Source: Allorhodoferax sp032337135 (GTDB taxonomy: Bacteria; Pseudomonadota; Gammaproteobacteria; Burkholderiales; Burkholderiaceae_C). From it: a stretch of 64,000 nt of DNA. Below are positions 25,512 to 33,361 of the stretch, piece by piece; within the stretch, counting starts at the first letter, position 1, and every line of letters starts with the position of its first letter. A program made the translations under genes and the position numbers. Under the pieces are notes generated by a model that ran no database searches, was not told the DNA's origin, and saw nothing but the letters and a program-made list of their open reading frames with translations. The stretch covers positions 124,001 to 188,000 of the forward strand of contig NZ_JAVXZZ010000002.1 in the NCBI RefSeq assembly GCF_032337135.1, given 5' to 3'.

Positions 25512-26882
25512 TCAGACCGAGCGGTTGCGTGCCAGCGGCGGGTTCTTGCTGAAGTACGCGGTGATGCCGCGCATCAGCGCATCGGCCAGGGCTTCCTGGT
25601 AGGCCTCGCTGTTGAGCTTGGTCTCTTCCGTCGGGTTGCTGATGAAGGCCGCCTCCACCAGCACGCTGGGAATGTCGGGTGCCTTGAGCACGGCAAACCC
25701 GGCCTGTTCCACCTTGGCCTTGTGCAGCTTGCCGACGCGGCCGATCTCCCCGAGCAACTGCTTGCCCAGCTTGAGGCTGTCGTTGATCTGGGCCGTGGTG
25801 CTCATGTCGAGCAGGGCGCGTTGCACGGTGGCGTCCTTGGCCTTCACGTTCAGGCCGCCGATGAGGTCGGCCTTGTTTTCCTTGGCCGCCATCCAGCGCG
25901 CGGCGCTGCTGGACGCACCGCCCTGGCTCAGCGCGAACACGCTGGCGCCCTGGGGTTCGGGGGTAAAGAAGGCGTCGGCGTGCAGGCTGATGAACAGGTC
26001 GGCCTGCACGCGGCGGGCCTTCTGCACCCGCACGTGCAGCGGCACGAAGTAGTCGGCATCGCGCGTCAGGTAGGCGCGCATGGGGTTGCCCCCCACGGTG
26101 GTGGCGTTGATGCGTTCGCGCAGGCGGTGGGCCAGCTGCAGCACCACCTCCTTTTCACGGGTGCCGGCCGGGCCAATGGCCCCCGGGTCCTCCCCGCCGT
26201 GGCCGGGGTCGAGCGCAATGATGATCAGGCGGTCGGTGCCGCTGTCGCTGCCGCCCCCGTCCTTTTTGGGTTCATTTTGGGCTGTAGCCCTTGCAGGATC
26301 TGCGTTGGCAGCTCCTGGAACAATAGCGCCGGGGGCTGGCTTGGGCTGTGTGGTCTGGGCGATGAATTCGCCTAGGGGATCGTTGGCTGGGGCCTTGGGT
26401 GGGGGCGGCGCGGTCTGCTTGCGCTCGCGCAGCTGGTCGGCGATCAGGGCCTCCAGCGGATCCACCTCGGCTTCGGGGTAGAGGTCGAACACCAGCCGGT
26501 GCTGGTAGGCCGCCACCGGGGCCAGCGTGAACACCTGCGGGCGCGCCGGGTGCTTGAGGTCGATGACCAAGCGCACCACCGTGGGCTGGAACTGCCCCAC
26601 ACGGATGCCGGCAATGTTGGGGTCGTCGGGCTTGACCTTGGCCACCAGTTCCTTGAGTGCCGGGTTCAGCACCAGACCTTCGATGTCCACCGCCAGGCGT
26701 GGCGGGTTGGGCACGAAGGTCTGCTTGGCGACCAGCGCCGTGTCTGACTCGATGGTGACGCGCGAATACTCCGGTGCCGGCCAGACGCGCACATTGACGA
26801 TGCCGGCGCCCCAGGCCAGCTGGCGCGCGCCCAGCGCCAGCACGATGCTGCCACTTTGCAGGAGGGTGCGTCGGCGCAGCAT
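25512..26882 (-). CDS. amiC: N-acetylmuramoyl-L-alanine amidase AmiC
   Basis: A 456-residue periplasmic amidase that cleaves septal peptidoglycan for daughter-cell separation. The N terminus LRRRTLLQSGSIVLALGA has a twin-arginine-like signal, as in E. coli AmiC. An AMIN domain (about 28-135) targets the septum. A proline-rich linker follows, and the zinc amidase domain (about 235-450) has IALDPGHGGEDPGAIG, FISLHADAF and VLVEAAFISNPTEE. ATG 26882 is two bases from the tsaE stop. The linker contains repeat copy R5 in frame. Confidence 0.94.
   Translation of the reverse strand: MLRRRTLLQSGSIVLALGARQLAWGAGIVNVRVWPAPEYSRVTIESDTALVAKQTFVPNPPRLAVDIEGLVLNPALKELVAKVKPDDPNIAGIRVGQFQPTVVRLVIDLKHPARPQVFTLAPVAAYQHRLVFDLYPEAEVDPLEALIADQLRERKQTAPPPPKAPANDPLGEFIAQTTQPKPAPGAIVPGAANADPARATAQNEPKKDGGGSDSGTDRLIIIALDPGHGGEDPGAIGPAGTREKEVVLQLAHRLRERINATTVGGNPMRAYLTRDADYFVPLHVRVQKARRVQADLFISLHADAFFTPEPQGASVFALSQGGASSSAARWMAAKENKADLIGGLNVKAKDATVQRALLDMSTTAQINDSLKLGKQLLGEIGRVGKLHKAKVEQAGFAVLKAPDIPSVLVEAAFISNPTEETKLNSEAYQEALADALMRGITAYFSKNPPLARNRSV
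26271..26328 (-). repeat. Interspersed repeat, copy R5 (in amiC linker)
   Basis: On the minus strand: GGCGCTATTGTTCCAGGAGC, then CAACGCAGATC, AAGGGCTACAGCCC and AAAATGAA. It encodes about 19 residues (GAIVPGAANADPARATAQNE) of the amiC linker, where length change is tolerated. Confidence 0.75.
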
Positions 26883-26884
26883 GT

Positions 26885-27421
26885 TCAATCGCGTCCTTCC
26901 GCTGTCGCTGCTGTGGCAGCCTGCAGCGCCAGAAGCAGTGCGTGGCCGGTGGCATTGTGGGCGGTGAGTGTGACCAGGCGCTGTTCCTGCGCATCGGTCT
27001 GCAGCCGGATGTCGAGGTCGGGGGTGGGCAGCATGCTTGCGGCCTTTTCCGGCCATTCCGCCAGCTTCAGTCCGTGGCTGGCAAAGATGTCGCGAAAGCC
27101 TGCATCCTCCCACTCGCGCGGGTCGGCAAAGCGGTAGAAGTCGAAGTGCCAGGCATTGAACCCAGGCAGTTCATAGGGTTCGACCACGGCGTAGGTCGGG
27201 CTCTTGATGCGGCCCTGCACCCCCAATGCGCGCAACAGGTGGCGCACCAGGGTGGTCTTGCCAGCGCCCAGGTCCCCATGCAAGGCGATGAAGCAGTCGC
27301 GCAGTGCCGCTTGCGCGGCCAAGGCACCTGCCGCCACCTCGGTGGCGAGTTCGTCGCGCCATACCAGGCTGGCGACGGCGGGCAGGGTGCTGCTTTCTAC
27401 AATAGGACGGTGACGCTCCAT
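26885..27421 (-). CDS. tsaE: tRNA threonylcarbamoyladenosine biosynthesis ATPase TsaE
   Basis: A 178-residue ATPase that, with TsaB and TsaD, makes the t6A modification at position 37 of ANN-decoding tRNAs. Walker A is LHGDLGAGKTTLVRHLLRAL, preceded by the typical DCFIA strand; later family segments are KSPTYAVVEPYELPG, HFDFYRF and LAEWPEKA. ATG 27421 overlaps the divergent queG start by 12 bases. It is followed at once by amiC, an old and common tsaE-amiC pair in proteobacteria. Confidence 0.94.
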   Translation of the reverse strand: MERHRPIVESSTLPAVASLVWRDELATEVAAGALAAQAALRDCFIALHGDLGAGKTTLVRHLLRALGVQGRIKSPTYAVVEPYELPGFNAWHFDFYRFADPREWEDAGFRDIFASHGLKLAEWPEKAASMLPTPDLDIRLQTDAQEQRLVTLTAHNATGHALLLALQAATAATAEGRD

Positions 27422-28522
27422 AGCTCTCCATTTGACGGCCACGAACTTCTTGCGCGCATACGCGCCTGGGCTCGTGAGCTCGGATTCTCCCAAATCGGCG
27501 TGGCCGGTGTCGATCTTTCTTCCAGCGAGCCCGGATTGCTGGCGTGGCTGGCGCAAGGTTTTCATGGCGACATGCAGTACATGGCGGCCCATGGCCTCAA
27601 GCGCGCCCGTCCCGCCGAGCTGGTGCCGGGCACGGTGTGCGTGCTCACGGCGCGCATGGATTATCTGCCGCGCGACACCCCTCCCGATTGGGCCGCCACC
27701 GAAGGGGCGCGGCTGCAGCAGCCCGCGCAGGGCGTGGTGTCGGTGTATGCCCGGGGGCGCGACTACCACAAGGTGTTGCGCAGCCGCCTGCAGAAGCTGG
27801 CCGAGCGCATTGCGGCCGAGGTGGGGCCGCTGGGCCACCGGGTGTTCACCGATTCGGCGCCCGTGCTGGAAGCGGAACTCGCGGCCCGCAGCGGACAAGG
27901 CTGGCGCGGCAAGCACACCCTGCTGCTCAGCCGTGAAGGCGGCTCCATGTTCTTCCTGGGCGAGATCTACCTCGACATTGCATTGCCGCCCTCGGAGCCC
28001 ACCAGCAGCCACTGCGGGCAATGCACCGCCTGCATCGCCGCTTGCCCCACCGGGGCCATCGTGGCTCCGGGCAAGCTCGACGCGCGCCGCTGCATTTCCT
28101 ACCTGACCATCGAGCATGCGGGGCCTATCCCGGAAGTCCTGCGACCTCTGCTGGGCAACCGTATCTACGGCTGTGACGATTGCCAGCTGGTGTGTCCTTG
28201 GAACAAGTACGCCCAGATCAGTACATTGCCTGATTTCGATGCCCGCGCCGACCTGGCGCCACAAGCCCTGTTGCAGTTCTGGGCCTGGGACGAGGCCGCG
28301 TTTCTGGCCCGCACCGAGGGCAGCCCGATCCGGCGCATCGGTCACGCCCGCTGGCTGCGCAACGTGGCGGTGGCCCTGGGCAATGCCCTGCGTTCGCCGC
28401 AGGTGGATGGGGTGCAGAAAGCGGCCATGGTGCAGGCCCTGCGCGCTCGGGAGCATGTGGACGACCCCGTGGTGCAGGAGCACGTGCGTTGGGCGTTGGC
28501 GCAGGCGGGTGAAACGACATGA
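27410..28522 (+). CDS. queG: Epoxyqueuosine reductase QueG
   Basis: A 370-residue cobalamin- and iron-sulfur-dependent enzyme that reduces epoxyqueuosine to queuosine in tRNA, the last step of Q synthesis. Two [4Fe-4S] motifs are visible: CGQCTACIAACPTGAI and CDDCQLVCPWNKYA. The C-terminal HEAT-like tail follows. GTG 27410 gives the family N terminus (LLARIRAWARELGFSQIGV); the start overlaps the 5' end of tsaE on the other strand, so both promoters must lie inside the opposite gene. Its stop overlaps xerD by 4 bases. Confidence 0.95.
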   Translation: MTLHSSPFDGHELLARIRAWARELGFSQIGVAGVDLSSSEPGLLAWLAQGFHGDMQYMAAHGLKRARPAELVPGTVCVLTARMDYLPRDTPPDWAATEGARLQQPAQGVVSVYARGRDYHKVLRSRLQKLAERIAAEVGPLGHRVFTDSAPVLEAELAARSGQGWRGKHTLLLSREGGSMFFLGEIYLDIALPPSEPTSSHCGQCTACIAACPTGAIVAPGKLDARRCISYLTIEHAGPIPEVLRPLLGNRIYGCDDCQLVCPWNKYAQISTLPDFDARADLAPQALLQFWAWDEAAFLARTEGSPIRRIGHARWLRNVAVALGNALRSPQVDGVQKAAMVQALRAREHVDDPVVQEHVRWALAQAGETT

Positions 28523-29421
28523 TCCGTGCCGACAACCAGCAGTGGGTCGATCAGTTCATTGATGCCTTGTGGCTCGAAGATGGCTTGGCACGCAACACCT
28601 TGGACGCCTACCGGCGCGACCTGAACCTTTTTGCGCAATGGCTGGGGGAGCGTTCATTGGCGCAGGTGCAGGAAACCGACCTGCACGCCTACTTTGCCCA
28701 TCGCCACGCGACCACCAAGGCGACGACGGCCAACCGGCGCCTCACGGTGTTCAAGCGCTTTTTCCTGTGGGCACTGCGCGAAAAGCTGGCGGCCACCGAC
28801 CCTACGCTGAAGATGCGGGCGGCCAAGCAGCCTTTGCGTGTACCCAAGACGCTCACTGAAGCCCAAGTCGAAGCCCTGCTCAATGCGCCGGACACCAGCA
28901 CGGCCCTGGGGGTGCGCGACCGCACCATGCTGGAGCTGATGTACGCCAGCGGCCTGCGCGTGAGCGAGCTGGTGGGGTTGCGGGTGTTCCAGTTGGGCTT
29001 GAGCGACCATGTGCTCAAGGTCACCGGCAAGGGCAGCAAGGAGCGATTGGTGCCCTATGGCCAGATCGCAGGGCAGTGGCTCGCACGCTACCTGGCCGAG
29101 GCGCGCAAGGAGCTGCTGGCCGGGCAGCAGAGTGATGACCTGTTCGTGACGTCGCGCGGGCAGCATGCGGGCAGCGCCATGTCGCGGGTGATGTTCTGGA
29201 TGATCGTGAAGCGCTACGCGTTGCAGGCGGGCATCCGCGCACCCCTGTCGCCGCACACGCTGCGCCACGCCTTTGCAACCCACCTGCTGAACCACGGCGC
29301 CGACCTGCGCGCGGTGCAGATGCTGCTGGGCCACGCCGACATTTCCACCACCACCATCTACACCCATGTGGCCCGCGAACGGCTGGCACAGCTGCATGCG
29401 CAGCACCACCCGCGCGGCTGA
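28519..29421 (+). CDS. xerD: Site-specific tyrosine recombinase XerD
   Basis: A 300-residue recombinase that with XerC resolves chromosome dimers at dif. The N-terminal SAM-like domain starts WVDQFIDALWLEDGLARNTL; the catalytic domain has Arg in ASGLRVSELVGL, Lys in VTGKGSKERLVPYG, HTLRHAFATHLLNHGA, LGHADISTTTIYTHV and the nucleophilic Tyr in that last motif. There is no flanking att-like context, so this is the housekeeping enzyme and not a mobile-element integrase. ATG overlaps queG (ATGA). Confidence 0.95.
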   Translation: MIRADNQQWVDQFIDALWLEDGLARNTLDAYRRDLNLFAQWLGERSLAQVQETDLHAYFAHRHATTKATTANRRLTVFKRFFLWALREKLAATDPTLKMRAAKQPLRVPKTLTEAQVEALLNAPDTSTALGVRDRTMLELMYASGLRVSELVGLRVFQLGLSDHVLKVTGKGSKERLVPYGQIAGQWLARYLAEARKELLAGQQSDDLFVTSRGQHAGSAMSRVMFWMIVKRYALQAGIRAPLSPHTLRHAFATHLLNHGADLRAVQMLLGHADISTTTIYTHVARERLAQLHAQHHPRG

Positions 29422-29437
29422 TGCCGGAATTTTCAGT

Positions 29438-29494
29438 GAAATTGGGCTCTGGCCCAGGTGAATATTGCGTAGGCAGCTACAAGAACTGTAGCAA
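29438..29494 (-). repeat. Interspersed repeat, copy R6 (after xerD)
   Basis: On the minus strand: TTGCTACAGTTCTTGTAGCTG, broken here only by the length of the copy, then CTACGCAATATTCACC, TGGGCCAGAGCCC and AATTTCA. It fills the gap between convergent xerD and the EAL/HDOD gene. Confidence 0.8.
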
Positions 29495-29495
29495 G

Positions 29496-30749
29496 TCAAG
29501 CGGCCAGTGATTCCGCCCAGGCCAGGGCCTCGAGGTGCGCCATGTTCACCTGCACCCCGGTCAGGCCCAGCGCCGTGCTGGTGCGCGCGAACGCAGCATC
29601 GTCGTTGTTCTCGCAGGCCAGCGTCAGTTCCAGGTAGTCGGCCAGGACCCCGCGGCGGTGCAGCAGGGCGTCGGTCACCGAGGTCGGCAAATTGAGCGTA
29701 CCCAGGGCCGTTTCCATGGGTACGCCCAGCATGGTGTCGAGCAGGGAAAAGACCCCGACCACGAAGGCGTTGTCGCTTTCCTCGGCGGGCAGGGATTGCT
29801 GGGCCAACAATTCCATGAGGCGACCACGCAGCACGGCGGTGGAGCCCACGGCGGCGGGTGTGTTGCCGCCGGCCGAGGTGGTGAGCAGCAGTGCCGCCCA
29901 CTTGAAGAGGCGGTTCAACCCCAGCAGCATGACTGCGTGGCGGAACGAGGTGATTTCGTTGCGCAGGCCAAAGCCGGCCGAATTGATGAAGCGCAGCAGG
30001 TTGAAGGACAGGGTGGGGTCGTGCTTGAACACTTCCTCGATCTCGTCGGTGCTGGCCTGTCGGCGCACCAGGTTGATGAGGTGCAGGATATGGGCCTGGC
30101 CGGGACGGATGGTGTGACCATCCAGTAGCATTGGCTTGGCAAACCAGTAGCCTTGGAACAGGCCCACGCCCAGCGACTGCAGGGCGTCGAACTGCTCGGC
30201 GGTCTCCACTTTTTCCGCCACCAGCATGGCCTGGCTCTTGGCCTGTGCCAGTTTGATGAAGGAAGCCAGCGCCTCGCGCTTGAGGATGCTGAGGTCGAAC
30301 TTGATGAAGGAGGCCAGTGGCAGCCAGGCCTCGTAGGCCTTGGTCAATACCGAGTAGTCCATGGCGAGACGAAAACCGCGCTGGTGCATCTGCTGCAGTA
30401 CCGGCAGCCGGGTCGGGATCTGGTCCACCTGGGAGATCGGCAGCGGTGGGATTTCCAGCACCACCTTCTGCGGAGCCACGAGGTCAAGGTGACCACCTGC
30501 GAGGCTGTCGTGGGTGCAATTCACGAAGTACACCGCGCGGGTTCCCATCGTGCTCTCGGACGCCGTCGACAGCGCATTGAACAGCATCTGGGCGTCGGTA
30601 TGGGCAGTATGGGCGTCTGCGGCCACGGAGCGGTCGAACAGCTCGTATCCGAACACCTTGCGCTGGGCGTTGACGATGGCCTGGTGGGCAATGGCCATGG
30701 TGCCGGCGGTGGCGGCAGCTGCTGCCTGTGTGGGAGAGACTGGGTTCAT
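29496..30749 (-). CDS. EAL-HDOD signalling protein with degenerate EAL domain
   Basis: A 417-residue protein with an EAL-like domain (about 18-210) and an HDOD domain (about 215-400). The canonical EAL(x)R motif is replaced by YELFDRS and other metal ligands are missing, so c-di-GMP hydrolysis is unlikely. The helix ending GLFQGYWFAKP is kept, as is the HDOD opening LLRFINSAGFGLRNEI. Such proteins (YuxH/CdgJ type) affect motility or act as c-di-GMP receptors. ATG 30749 begins MNPVSPTQ. It is divergent from the gamma-carbonic-anhydrase-like gene. Confidence 0.88.
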   Translation of the reverse strand: MNPVSPTQAAAAATAGTMAIAHQAIVNAQRKVFGYELFDRSVAADAHTAHTDAQMLFNALSTASESTMGTRAVYFVNCTHDSLAGGHLDLVAPQKVVLEIPPLPISQVDQIPTRLPVLQQMHQRGFRLAMDYSVLTKAYEAWLPLASFIKFDLSILKREALASFIKLAQAKSQAMLVAEKVETAEQFDALQSLGVGLFQGYWFAKPMLLDGHTIRPGQAHILHLINLVRRQASTDEIEEVFKHDPTLSFNLLRFINSAGFGLRNEITSFRHAVMLLGLNRLFKWAALLLTTSAGGNTPAAVGSTAVLRGRLMELLAQQSLPAEESDNAFVVGVFSLLDTMLGVPMETALGTLNLPTSVTDALLHRRGVLADYLELTLACENNDDAAFARTSTALGLTGVQVNMAHLEALAWAESLAA

Positions 30750-30833
30750 AGCGTGCGTCGAAAAGACTGCGGGCCATTGTAGTGGGGCATGAAAACCTAC
30801 AATCAGCCCCTTTGCAGCTTCTGGAGTTTGGAC

Positions 30834-31358
30834 ATGGCCTTGTATTCGCTCGATGGCGTAGCCCCGCAGGTGGCCGAGTCGGCCTGGGTGGCAGACAGTG
30901 CGCAGGTCATGGGAAAGGTGGAGCTGGCGGCCGACAGTAGCGTCTGGTTCGGTGCCGTGGTACGTGGCGACACCGAGAGCATCCGCATCGGCGAGCGCAC
31001 CAACATCCAGGATGCCAGCGTGCTGCATGCCGACCACGGCAAGCCGCTGGTCATCGGCGACGACGTGACCGTCGGCCACCAGGTGATGCTGCACGGTTGC
31101 ACCATCGGCGACGGCTCGCTCATCGGCATCGGCGCGGTGGTGCTCAATGGCGCCGTCATCGGCAAGGGCTGCATCGTCGGTGCTGGCGCATTGGTCACCG
31201 AGGGCAAGGTGTTCGAGGACGGCAGCATGATCCTCGGTAGCCCGGCCAAGGCGGTGCGGCAGCTCAGCGCGGAGCAGCAGCAGGGGCTAAAGATGAGCGC
31301 GGCGCACTACGTCCACAACGCCCAGCGCTTCAAGGCCGGACTCAAGAAGATCGATTGA
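30834..31358 (+). CDS. Gamma-carbonic-anhydrase-like hexapeptide protein
   Basis: A 174-residue left-handed beta-helix protein of the YrdA/PaaY gamma-CA-like family. Hexapeptide repeats run through residues 15-145 (for example VIGDDVTVGHQVMLHGCTIG). His residues in SVLHADHGKP and VGHQVMLHG fit the three metal ligands. Function in this group is uncertain; some members hydrolyse CoA thioesters or hydrate CO2. GGAG 8 bases upstream supports ATG 30834 over one 15 codons earlier. It lies upstream of hslO in the same direction. Confidence 0.88.
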   Translation: MALYSLDGVAPQVAESAWVADSAQVMGKVELAADSSVWFGAVVRGDTESIRIGERTNIQDASVLHADHGKPLVIGDDVTVGHQVMLHGCTIGDGSLIGIGAVVLNGAVIGKGCIVGAGALVTEGKVFEDGSMILGSPAKAVRQLSAEQQQGLKMSAAHYVHNAQRFKAGLKKID

Positions 31359-31401
31359 ACCGGGCCCCGCAGGGGCGGTTCCAACCATAGGGAGGACGCA
31401 C

Positions 31402-32379
31402 ATGTCCGAATTGCACAAGTTCATTTTTGAAGGCTTGCCGGTGCGCGGTGCCCTGGTGCGCCTGACCGGTGCCTGGCAGGAAGTGCTGCAGCGCCGTGCA
31501 GCCAATACGCAGACCGGGCCCTACCCGGAGCCTGTGCGTACCGTGCTGGGCGAGATGTCCGCCGCGGCGGTGCTCATGCAGTCCAACATCAAGTTCGACG
31601 GCGCGCTGGTGCTGCAGGTGGCCGGCGACGGGCCGGTCAAGGTGGCCGTGGTCGAGGTGCAGCCGGACTTCAGCTTCCGTTCAACGGCCACCCTGGCGGG
31701 TGAAGTGCCTCCATTAGCCACGCTGGGCGAGATGGTGAACCAGCATGGCAGCGGCCGCTGCGCCATCACGCTGGACCCGCGCCAGCGCCTGCCCGGTCAA
31801 CAGCCCTACCAGGGCGTGGTACCGCTGACCGATGACGACGGCCGCGCCTTGCCCGACTTTGCAGCGGTGTTGCAGCAGTACATGCTGCGCAGCGAACAAC
31901 TGCAGACTACGTTGGTGCTGGCGGCCGACGACCACATTGCTGCCGGGCTGCTGATCCAGCGCCTGCCGGTGCAGGGTGCCGGCAACCTGGAAGGAACCCA
32001 GCAGGCAGACGCAGCCGCCATGGAGGAGCACTACAACCGCATTGCTACCCTGGCGTCCAGCCTCAAGCGCGAGGAACTGCTCACGCTGGATGCGGACACC
32101 GTGCTGCGGCGCCTGTTCTGGGAAGAGACGCTCAACCGCTTCGAGCCCCTGGTGGGCGACAGCGGCCCGCGCTTTGCCTGCAGTTGCAGCCGTGAGCGCG
32201 TGGGAAAGATGATCCTCGGTTTGGGACAGGAAGATGCCGAGGCGCTGGCTGCCGAGCGAGGCCATATTGAAGTGGGCTGCGAGTTCTGCGGCAAGCAGTA
32301 CCGGTTCGATGCCGTGGATACCGGCGAGGTATTCACCGAAGCGGCCCGTTTGGGCAGCGGCGGCACCCAGGCCCACTGA
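31402..32379 (+). CDS. hslO: Redox-regulated chaperone Hsp33
   Basis: A 325-residue cytoplasmic holdase activated by oxidation and unfolding. The N-terminal domain starts LHKFIFEGLPVRGALVRL. The C-terminal zinc switch has CSCSRE and, 35 residues later, CEFCGKQYRF, giving the four Cys ligands. GGGAGG precedes ATG 31402. Zinc release on disulfide formation turns the chaperone on. It converges on the NadR-like gene with a 9-base gap. Confidence 0.95.
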   Translation: MSELHKFIFEGLPVRGALVRLTGAWQEVLQRRAANTQTGPYPEPVRTVLGEMSAAAVLMQSNIKFDGALVLQVAGDGPVKVAVVEVQPDFSFRSTATLAGEVPPLATLGEMVNQHGSGRCAITLDPRQRLPGQQPYQGVVPLTDDDGRALPDFAAVLQQYMLRSEQLQTTLVLAADDHIAAGLLIQRLPVQGAGNLEGTQQADAAAMEEHYNRIATLASSLKREELLTLDADTVLRRLFWEETLNRFEPLVGDSGPRFACSCSRERVGKMILGLGQEDAEALAAERGHIEVGCEFCGKQYRFDAVDTGEVFTEAARLGSGGTQAH

Positions 32380-32388
32380 GGGCTGAAC

Positions 32389-33057
32389 TCAGGCTGTTTC
32401 GTTGGTCAGTCCGCGAAACAGCCGGTGCTCGCACTGCGCGTCGGAGCAGCGCTCGCACATCCACTTCCAGGGCGTGTGCGCTGCAGTGGCGTCACTGGGG
32501 CTCCTCAGCAACTGCCGATCAATGATGCGTAGGGCAGCTTCCAGGCGCGCGCTGCCTTGTCCCAGTACCAAGGAAAACGCGGTGCCGGACTGCACCAGCA
32601 CGTCGCGCATGCGTTGGTCAAAACGCTGGCGTGCCCCTTCACCATCGCGCAGGAAACCGTCGGCCACCCAGGGCAGGTCGCAACCCGTCAACAGCGTCAG
32701 TGCATATTGCTTCTGCCAGGCCAGCGCCTCGGGGTACAGGCTGGTGTCGTCGTAGACCAGTTCGCTGTAGACCGCGGTGACCAGGGGTGTGGTATCGCAT
32801 ACGACCCACGCGTGGCTTGCCAAGGCTGTCTCCATGGCCTGCTGCTGAGCACAGGCAATGCCTCGCTGTTCATCGGCGCGAGGGATGCGTCCGTTTCGTT
32901 CGCACCAGATCCGCAGCTGCTCGTCCACGGTCGTGGAGGACTGGCCGCGGGCAAGCAATGCCTGGGTCAACTGGGAAGCAAGGCTGGATTTGCCGGTGCA
33001 TTCGGCACCGAGGATGGCAATGGCACGTGGTGCCGATGCCGGGGGCAGGAGGCTCAC
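32389..33057 (-). CDS. NadR-like P-loop ATPase/kinase
   Basis: A 222-residue P-loop protein. Walker A is LGAECTGKSSLASQL. The following segments (RIPRADEQRGIACAQQQAME, CDTTPLVTAVYSELVY, DLPWVADGFLRDGEGAR) match the ribosylnicotinamide-kinase half of NadR, without the adenylyltransferase or DNA-binding parts. It may phosphorylate nicotinamide riboside or a related nucleoside. A C-terminal CERCSDAQCEH is unusual and could bind metal. ATG overlaps the ftsB stop (ATGA), so the two are translationally coupled. Confidence 0.75.
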   Translation of the reverse strand: MSLLPPASAPRAIAILGAECTGKSSLASQLTQALLARGQSSTTVDEQLRIWCERNGRIPRADEQRGIACAQQQAMETALASHAWVVCDTTPLVTAVYSELVYDDTSLYPEALAWQKQYALTLLTGCDLPWVADGFLRDGEGARQRFDQRMRDVLVQSGTAFSLVLGQGSARLEAALRIIDRQLLRSPSDATAAHTPWKWMCERCSDAQCEHRLFRGLTNETA

Positions 33058-33329
33058 TTGGTGAGCTGGACAAAGATTTCGTTGGGCTTGACCATGCCCA
33101 ACTCCATCCGCGCTTTTTCTTCGATCATTTCCAGACCCTCCTGCAGGTCCAGGATCTCCGCCGCCAACCGGTCATTGGCCAGTGATGCCAACTGGTTCTG
33201 CGCCTGCTGCTCCTTGAGCTGCTGGCGCAGTTTGGACACACTGGGGAGGCTGCCGCGCCCGAACCACAACTGGCCATGCACAACGAGCAACAGCGCGATC
33301 AGGACGGCTGGGACTAAGCGTTGTGACAT
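33054..33329 (-). CDS. ftsB: Cell division protein FtsB
   Basis: A 91-residue bitopic protein of the FtsQBL divisome subcomplex. A short cytoplasmic end leads to one membrane helix (LVPAVLIALLLVVHGQLWF), then a coiled coil with Leu/Gln-rich heptads (LRQQLKEQQAQNQLASLAND), and the conserved end EEKARMELGMVKPNEIFV. It follows eno by 32 bases, the usual eno-ftsB order. Confidence 0.93.
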   Translation of the reverse strand: MSQRLVPAVLIALLLVVHGQLWFGRGSLPSVSKLRQQLKEQQAQNQLASLANDRLAAEILDLQEGLEMIEEKARMELGMVKPNEIFVQLTK

Positions 33330-33361
33330 GGTAGGTCTGTGATTCAGGCGAGGGCCGATTA

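Noticed and set aside
28519..29421. XerD as an integrase of a mobile element
   Set aside because: It has the standard XerD length and operon position with queG, and no att-like repeats or cargo around it.
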